From the NCBI GenBank assembly GCA_021160355.1, contig JAGHCS010000045.1, positions 1-11,717 of the forward strand: 11,717 nt of DNA. Direction: 5' to 3'. Of the stretch, positions 7,758 through 11,717 are shown piece after piece. The stretch's first letter is position 1, and the number at the start of each line of letters is the position of its first letter. The translations under genes were made by a program, and so were the position numbers. This stretch comes from Candidatus Cloacimonadota bacterium. Its GTDB lineage: Bacteria; Cloacimonadota; Cloacimonadia; JGIOTU-2. The notes beneath the pieces were generated by a model. It made no database searches. It worked only from the letters and a program-made list of their open reading frames with translations, and was not told where the DNA came from.

Positions 7758-8117
7758 ATGAACAAAAATAATAAATTCGATCTGGATGAAAGGACTGCAA
7801 AATTTGGTGAAGGTATTATCCAATTTGCAAAGACTATTCCTCAAAGTCCTATAACTCTCCCGCTCATTACTCAACTTGTTAAAACCGGAACCAGTGTTGG
7901 AGCAAATTATTCCGAAGCCGATTGTGCAGAATCAAAGAAAGATTTCGAGCATAAGATAGGCATCTGCAAAAAGGAATCAAAAGAAACGAAACACTGGTTG
8001 AGAATGATCTCAAAGGCAGCACCCGAATGTAGAGATGAGGTAAAAGAACTTTGGAAAGAAACTCATGAATTCAACCTGATATTCTCTTCAATCATTATAA
8101 AATCAAGACAAAAATGA
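7758..8117 (+). CDS. Four-helix-bundle protein, 23S rRNA intervening-sequence protein (IVP) family
   Basis: The 119-residue protein matches the S23/IVP family: FGEGIIQFAKTIP (16-28), LITQLVKTGTSVGANYSEAD (36-55), SKKDFEHKIGICKKESKETK (59-78) followed by HWLRMI, and a final amphipathic helix. Members form small four-helix bundles that assemble as pentamers; a biochemical role is not established, though a nucleic-acid link is suspected from their occurrence inside rRNA intervening sequences. It has no convincing ribosome-binding site and sits between inverted arms in the middle of a CoA-biosynthesis operon. It is therefore probably a passenger of an inserted element and not a CoA enzyme. The start at 7758 is the only reasonable ATG in frame. 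Confidence 0.9.
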   Translation: MNKNNKFDLDERTAKFGEGIIQFAKTIPQSPITLPLITQLVKTGTSVGANYSEADCAESKKDFEHKIGICKKESKETKHWLRMISKAAPECRDEVKELWKETHEFNLIFSSIIIKSRQK

Positions 8118-8149
8118 ATATTAGACATTTGAAATTTGACATTAATTTG

Positions 8150-8168
8150 TCATTAGAAATTAGGATTT
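8150..8168 (+). repeat. Right inverted arm flanking the four-helix-bundle gene
   Basis: This is the complement of the left arm at 7724-7742, ending 16 bp before the panB start codon. It overlaps the first copy of a 10-bp direct repeat TTAGAAATTA (8153-8162) whose second copy (8167-8176) runs into the panB ribosome site AAGGA (8176-8180). A smaller TGACA/TGTCA hairpin (8137-8152) lies just upstream. Confidence 0.75.
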
Positions 8169-8184
8169 AGAAATTAAGGAAACT

Positions 8185-8985
8185 ATGGTTAGTTCTAATA
8201 TTTCTGCAACGCGAGCGCATAAGATTAATGATATCCAAAACCTCAAAAATATGAAAAAGCTGGTCATGCTTACTTGCTATGATTACCAGATGGCAAAGAT
8301 ATTCTCTACCGTTGGTGTTGATATCATTTTGGTTGGAGATAGTCTCGGCATGGTTTTTCAGGGAGATTCCACAACCAAAAACGTGACCATGGAGCAGATG
8401 CTGTATCATGTGGAAGCTGTATCAAAAGGAGCCGGAAACATTCCAATTGTGGGAGATATGCCAATCCATTCATACGCTGACAAAGAAATCGCACTGGAAA
8501 ATGCACAACGTTTCGTCGAAGCTGGAGCAGATGCAATCAAACTGGAAGGGTATTTTCCCGAAACCATCTCATATCTTGTAGAACACGGCGTACCGGTTCA
8601 GGGACATATCGGACTGCTTCCTCAAACCTATGAATCATTTAAAGTCGTAGGCAGAAAACCGGAAGATCATGATCGATTGCTGAAAGAAGCTAAAGAAATT
8701 GAGCAGGCAGGGGCATTTACCCTTGTCATCGAGTCAATTCCAGAACTGCTTGGTAAAGAGATAACAGAACTGGTGAATATCCCTACGATCGGCATCGGTG
8801 CAGGCAAATTTTGTGATGGACAAGTGCTCGTGATAAATGATCTGCTGGGAATGGATCCCGATTTTCATCCGAAATTTGTGAAGCGTTATGCAAATCTCTT
8901 TGATATTATTTCAGAAAGTGTCCGTGCATTTAAAAAAGAAGTGAAAAACGGAACCTATCCGGAAAAGGAAAATGTATATGAATAG
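8185..8985 (+). CDS. panB: 3-methyl-2-oxobutanoate hydroxymethyltransferase (ketopantoate hydroxymethyltransferase)
   Basis: PanB transfers a hydroxymethyl group from 5,10-methylene-tetrahydrofolate (or an equivalent C1 carrier) to 2-ketoisovalerate, giving ketopantoate. It is the first committed step and feeds PanE. The 266-residue TIM-barrel protein has VGDSLGMVFQG (50-60, metal ligand Asp52), MLYHVEAVSKG (72-82), VGDMPIHSY (89-97, Asp91), IKLEG (118-122, Glu121), VQGHIGLLPQ (138-147), VIESIPELL (181-189, probable catalytic Glu183) and PTIGIGAG..CDGQVLV (200-216). All expected active-site residues are present and the length is normal. AAGGA at 8176-8180 supports ATG 8185. The 3' end overlaps the decarboxylase gene by 8 bp. 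Confidence 0.96.
   Translation: MVSSNISATRAHKINDIQNLKNMKKLVMLTCYDYQMAKIFSTVGVDIILVGDSLGMVFQGDSTTKNVTMEQMLYHVEAVSKGAGNIPIVGDMPIHSYADKEIALENAQRFVEAGADAIKLEGYFPETISYLVEHGVPVQGHIGLLPQTYESFKVVGRKPEDHDRLLKEAKEIEQAGAFTLVIESIPELLGKEITELVNIPTIGIGAGKFCDGQVLVINDLLGMDPDFHPKFVKRYANLFDIISESVRAFKKEVKNGTYPEKENVYE
8966..8969 (+). promoter_or_regulatory. Ribosome site that decides the decarboxylase start
   Basis: AGGA within the end of panB is only 2 nt from ATG 8972 but 8 nt from ATG 8978. The normal spacing favours the second ATG, so the protein probably starts MNRTS. Confidence 0.55.
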
Positions 8986-10141
8986 AACTTCCCTATCGAA
9001 AACAGAAGTACTCGAACTGATACGCTCAACACTCAAACACGATAAATCATACAAAAAAGGAAACGTGATCAGCACCATGTGCACCTATCCGGACACTTTT
9101 GCACAGGAACTGTTCTCGGAATTTATAGATAGAAATATAGGTGATGCAAATCTGTTTCCCGGTGTTGTGGAATTGGAACGAGAAGTCATTTCCTCACTTG
9201 GAGATTTGCTGCATAACCCAAATGCGTTCGGCAACATTGTCACAGGTGGGACAGAAGCTAATTTCCTTGCACTGTGGGCATATCGAGAACTCTCAGGGAA
9301 ACATACGATCATCGTGCCGGAAACCGCACATTTTTCATTGTATAAAAGTGCTAATATTTTGAATCTAAACATAAAAACTGTCCACGTAAATAAAGACCGT
9401 CAAATTGATATTGCCGAAGCTGAGAAAGCAATCGATGATGACACGTTCTGCATCGTGGGCATCGCAGGAACAACCGAACTCGGTGTGATCGATCCGATCG
9501 CAGAACTCTCCGATCTCTGCATAAAATTTAAACTCTATTTGCATATCGATGCGGCATTCGGGGGATTTGTCATTCCTTTTATGAAGGACATGAACTATGA
9601 TGTTGCTGATTTCGATTTCGCACTTCCCGGTGTAAGCTCGATCACCATCGATCCTCATAAAATGGGCATGTGCCCTATTCCGGCTGGTGGGATATTGTTC
9701 CGAAACAAGGAACTGACCAAAAAGATCGAATGGAGTGTCAGCTATCTCTCCGGAGGTCATACTGCGCAAACTACTTTTGTCAGCTCACGATCAGGAGCTT
9801 CGGTTATTGCTGTTTGGGGTATGCTGAATTATCTCGGGTACGAGGGTTACAATGACATCATAAAACGATGTATGCACGTACGCGAACATCTGCTTTTCGA
9901 GCTTGATAAGATCGAAGAACTCTGCCCTATCCAGCCACCGACCATGAACATCGTGGGTGTGACTTCGACAAAATATAACATAGTGGAAATAGCAGAAGCT
10001 ATGCGCGACAAAGGATGGGCAATCTCACTCTTTACCGAGCACATGCGCATCGTGCTCCGACCATCGGTTACTAAAAAAGTAATAAATTCATTTATACATG
10101 ACATAAAAGAGGTGTTATCATGCATCCAAGCAAAGATATAA
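8978..10141 (+). CDS. PLP-dependent L-aspartate 1-decarboxylase (MfnA-type, group II decarboxylase)
   Basis: The predicted role is aspartate to beta-alanine plus CO2, supplying the second substrate of PPS. The 387-residue product is colinear with archaeal MfnA/aspartate decarboxylases: STMCTYPDTFAQ (32-43), NIGDANLFPG (53-62), GGTEAN (90-95), His118 in ETAHFSLYKSA, GIAGTTELGVIDPI (161-174), LHIDAAFGGFVIPF (188-201, Asp191), SITIDPHKMGMCPIPAGGIL (221-240) with the Schiff-base Lys228, and a C-terminal small domain. Some archaeal homologues decarboxylate tyrosine for methanofuran, and others use aspartate. The position between panB and coaBC, with no pyruvoyl PanD in the window, favours aspartate. 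It overlaps coaBC by 22 bp. Substrate choice (aspartate, tyrosine or glutamate) is inferred only from context. Confidence 0.88.
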   Translation: MNRTSLSKTEVLELIRSTLKHDKSYKKGNVISTMCTYPDTFAQELFSEFIDRNIGDANLFPGVVELEREVISSLGDLLHNPNAFGNIVTGGTEANFLALWAYRELSGKHTIIVPETAHFSLYKSANILNLNIKTVHVNKDRQIDIAEAEKAIDDDTFCIVGIAGTTELGVIDPIAELSDLCIKFKLYLHIDAAFGGFVIPFMKDMNYDVADFDFALPGVSSITIDPHKMGMCPIPAGGILFRNKELTKKIEWSVSYLSGGHTAQTTFVSSRSGASVIAVWGMLNYLGYEGYNDIIKRCMHVREHLLFELDKIEELCPIQPPTMNIVGVTSTKYNIVEIAEAMRDKGWAISLFTEHMRIVLRPSVTKKVINSFIHDIKEVLSCIQAKI

Positions 10142-11352
10142 TCGGTACAAAAGGACAGGAACTGCGTGAAAAGCGTATTGCACTCGGGATAACCGGAAGT
10201 GTGGGCTGCCTTCGCAGTGTGGATCTGGCACGTGAACTCATGCGTCACGGCGCAGAAGTATTTGTGATCATGAGTGAGGAAGCGACAAAGCTGGTTACTC
10301 CAGCAATGTTCGAGTGGGCAACCGGAAATCCTGTGGTAATTGAACTAACAGGTAAAATTGAGCACATCTGGCTTGCTGGTGAGCATGAAGAAAGTTGCGA
10401 CCTGATACTCGTGGCACCGGCAACAGGCAATTCCCTCAGCAAGATCGCATGCGGAATCGATGATACGCCTGTGCTTTCTACGGTGACCTCTGCAGTCGGT
10501 TCCGGCATTCCTGTGATGATCGTGCCTGCCATGCATGAAAGCATGTATAAGAATCCCTTCATTTTGGAAAATATCGATAAGCTAAAAAAAGCGAACATCG
10601 ACGTGATCGAACCGGTACGTGAAGAGGGCAAAGCAAAGATCGCAAGTGTGAACACAATGGTGGAAATGGTGATTCAGAAACTCTATAAAAAAGATTTGCA
10701 GGATATGACCGTGCTGGTAACTGCAGGACCCACCATCGAATACATAGATGACATCCGATATATTACGAATAAAAGTTCCGGAAAAATGGGCTTTGCACTT
10801 GCACGGGATGCGGTGCGAAGAGGTGCGCATTGTGTGCTGGTAAGCGGACCGACCAAGCTCACTCCTCCTGCCGGGTGTGAATATTTTCCAGTAGAAACTA
10901 CTAAAGAAATGCTTAAAGTTGTTACAACTCAACTTAAGGATAAAAATATCGATATATTCATCGGTGCAGCTGCGGTTGCAGATTGGAAATTGAAAAAGCA
11001 GTCAAAGGGCAAGCTCCACTCTTCCCGTGAATTTGCCATTGAACTTACACCAACTGAAAAAATTATTGAAAAGGTGAAAAAACTCTCGCCAGCAACCGTT
11101 CTCGTTGCATTTAAGGCAGAGCATGGATTGAACGAGAAACAGCTCACTGCAAAGAGTTATGAACGCCTGAAGCAGGTGCAGGCAGACTATATCGTTGCCA
11201 ATGATGTGAGCGAACCGGACTCCGGCTTCCAGAGTGATGATAATAAGATTTTTGTTATCAACACCAAAGGTGAAGTACTCTTTAAAGGCAGGGATAGCAA
11301 ACATGCACTTGCACAAAGGATTTTTGATATTGTGAAGGGCGCGTTGGAATAA
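10120..11352 (+). CDS. coaBC: Bifunctional phosphopantothenoylcysteine decarboxylase / phosphopantothenate--cysteine ligase
   Basis: CoaB joins cysteine to 4'-phosphopantothenate (nucleotide-dependent), and CoaC, an FMN flavoprotein, decarboxylates the product to 4'-phosphopantetheine. The 410-residue protein has the CoaC half first: HPSKDIIGTKG (2-12), LGITGSVGCLRSVDLARELM (22-41), catalytic His82 in IEHIWLA, VAPATGNSLSKIACGIDD (98-115) and PAMHESMY (136-143). The CoaB half follows from about 192: VLVTAGPTIEYIDDIRYI (198-215), TNKSSGKMGFALARDA (216-231), IGAAAVADWKLKK (281-293), VAFKAEH (329-335) and VANDVSE (359-365). The HPSKDIIGTKG leader and PAMH (bacterial enzymes usually have P-x-M-N) recall archaeal CoaBC. 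GAGGTG (10109-10114), 5 nt before ATG 10120, supports the start. This is the last gene of the CoA cluster. Confidence 0.95.
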   Translation: MHPSKDIIGTKGQELREKRIALGITGSVGCLRSVDLARELMRHGAEVFVIMSEEATKLVTPAMFEWATGNPVVIELTGKIEHIWLAGEHEESCDLILVAPATGNSLSKIACGIDDTPVLSTVTSAVGSGIPVMIVPAMHESMYKNPFILENIDKLKKANIDVIEPVREEGKAKIASVNTMVEMVIQKLYKKDLQDMTVLVTAGPTIEYIDDIRYITNKSSGKMGFALARDAVRRGAHCVLVSGPTKLTPPAGCEYFPVETTKEMLKVVTTQLKDKNIDIFIGAAAVADWKLKKQSKGKLHSSREFAIELTPTEKIIEKVKKLSPATVLVAFKAEHGLNEKQLTAKSYERLKQVQADYIVANDVSEPDSGFQSDDNKIFVINTKGEVLFKGRDSKHALAQRIFDIVKGALE

Positions 11353-11670
11353 TTTATATTAGAAAACACTAGTGTCCCGTTATAAGTCCCACAGGCACAG
11401 CTGGTTAGGGGAACAGCCCTATGTGTTTTGTAACACTGTATCTGCAAGTAGCTGGTATATGGGCAGTTTCTCAAAAAGAGAAACACTGAAAATTTGTAGA
11501 ATTGTATAACCCCAGTTTGACAGCAGACCTCATATTTCAGGAGTGTGATAGCGTATTGAAGCGGGTTTGGGGGGACAGTTCTGCGAAATTGTGTAGTGTA
11601 TGCAGATATAATTTAGAAGGTCTTGTAATTTTTTATTGACAGAATATGGTGTTGTATATATTATGGTTTC
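11353..11670. other. Non-coding stretch, possible left end of an insertion sequence
   Basis: No credible gene is seen in these 318 bases. Small structures are present: the palindrome ACACTAGTGT (11366-11375), a 5-bp GTGTT/AACAC hairpin (11423-11436), and a 7-bp GTTTCTC/GAGAAAC hairpin (11466-11484) lacking a following T-run. AGTGTCCC (11371-11378) recurs imperfectly inverted as GGGACAGT (11573-11580), over only 7 of 8 bases. Because a transposase-like start follows, the boundary of an insertion sequence may lie here, perhaps near 11371, but its inverted partner is outside the window. No clear terminator for the CoA operon is visible. Confidence 0.35.
11636..11664 (+). promoter_or_regulatory. 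Sigma70-like promoter for the gene entering at the right edge
   Basis: A perfect -35 TTGACA (11636-11641) is followed after 17 bp by TATTAT (11659-11664), with an overlapping TATATT at 11657. Transcription would begin near 11670, almost at the ATG at 11671, so the message would be leaderless or nearly so; no ribosome site is seen before that ATG. A second, isolated TATAAT lies at 11607-11612 without a matching -35. Confidence 0.6.
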
Positions 11671-11717
11671 ATGTTTATTAGAAAAAGTGCTTCAAAAAGA
11701 AACGGAAGAGTCCACGA
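11671..11717 (+). CDS. Putative IS1634-type transposase, N-terminal fragment
   Basis: An ATG at 11671 opens a frame that runs off the window, reading MFIRKSASKRNGRVH. This start resembles the conserved N-terminus of IS1634-type (IS4 superfamily) transposases, which typically open with MFIR/MFVR followed by basic residues and then a short strand. Only 15 residues are available, so the call is tentative. A competing ATG at 11663 opens another frame (MVSCLLEK...), also running to the edge, which resembles nothing I know. The strong promoter just upstream supports a gene start here. If correct, an insertion sequence lies directly downstream of coaBC. Confidence 0.45.
   Translation, partial: MFIRKSASKRNGRVH

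Larger units (their letters stand above)
7724..8176 (+). mobile_element. IVS-like element: four-helix-bundle gene between inverted arms
   Basis: The segment holds one small ORF (23S rRNA intervening-sequence protein family) framed by complementary arms. Positions 7724-7742 can pair with 8150-8168 over 19 bp with a single G-U wobble, and the right flank also has a direct repeat TTAGAAATTA (8153-8162 and 8167-8176). In rRNA genes, intervening sequences of this family form a long terminal stem around the ORF. Here the same architecture sits between panE and panB, in the only junction of the operon where genes do not overlap. Exact element ends and any target duplication are not resolvable. It is not a known autonomous transposon, and how such elements move is unclear. 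Confidence 0.55.

Noticed and set aside
11466..11484. Hairpin GTTTCTC/GAGAAAC as a rho-independent terminator of the CoA operon
   Set aside because: The stem is only 7 AT-leaning base pairs and is followed by ACTGAAAATT with no T-run; it is also more than 110 bp after coaBC.

Overview
The window is about 11.7 kb of bacterial DNA with moderate-to-low GC. Every gene I can support lies on the + strand. The bacterial assignment rests on a type A-like RNase P RNA, RecJ, a MerR-type regulator and apolipoprotein N-acyltransferase (Lnt). Lnt and a lipoprotein-like product point to a two-membrane (diderm) cell. The combination with archaeal-style CoA genes suggests an uncultured or candidate phylum, possibly an FCB-group or Cloacimonadota-like lineage, but the sequence alone does not fix the taxon.

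Layout. 1-171: C-terminus of a zinc-ribbon protein. 176-586: RNase P RNA (rnpB), closed by a 9-bp P1 helix. 610-2322: recJ, otherwise full length but interrupted by one in-frame TAA just before its first catalytic motif. 2324-3193: a probable lipoprotein with an NHL/beta-propeller-like body. After a 92-bp AT-rich gap, a densely packed series begins: lnt, a small MerR-type regulator, then the CoA genes. At the far right, after about 320 bp of non-coding DNA, a good sigma70-like promoter and the first 15 codons of what looks like an IS1634-type transposase run off the window.

The centrepiece is 5173-11352, a nearly complete route from ketoisovalerate to 4'-phosphopantetheine using archaeal-type chemistry. 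PanB makes ketopantoate. PanE reduces it to pantoate. A GHMP-fold pantoate kinase (PoK) makes 4-phosphopantoate. Phosphopantothenate synthetase (PPS) joins 4-phosphopantoate to beta-alanine. A PLP-dependent MfnA-type decarboxylase supplies beta-alanine from aspartate. A bifunctional CoaBC converts 4'-phosphopantothenate to 4'-phosphopantetheine. The usual bacterial PanC, PanD and pantothenate kinase are not in the window. PoK/PPS replaces PanC/PanK (phosphorylation before condensation), and the MfnA-type enzyme replaces pyruvoyl PanD.

From lnt to coaBC, adjacent genes overlap by 4-22 bp. The only exception is between panE and panB, where a small four-helix-bundle (23S rRNA intervening-sequence protein) gene sits between 19-bp inverted arms. 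This looks like an IVS-type insertion that splits an otherwise contiguous operon.
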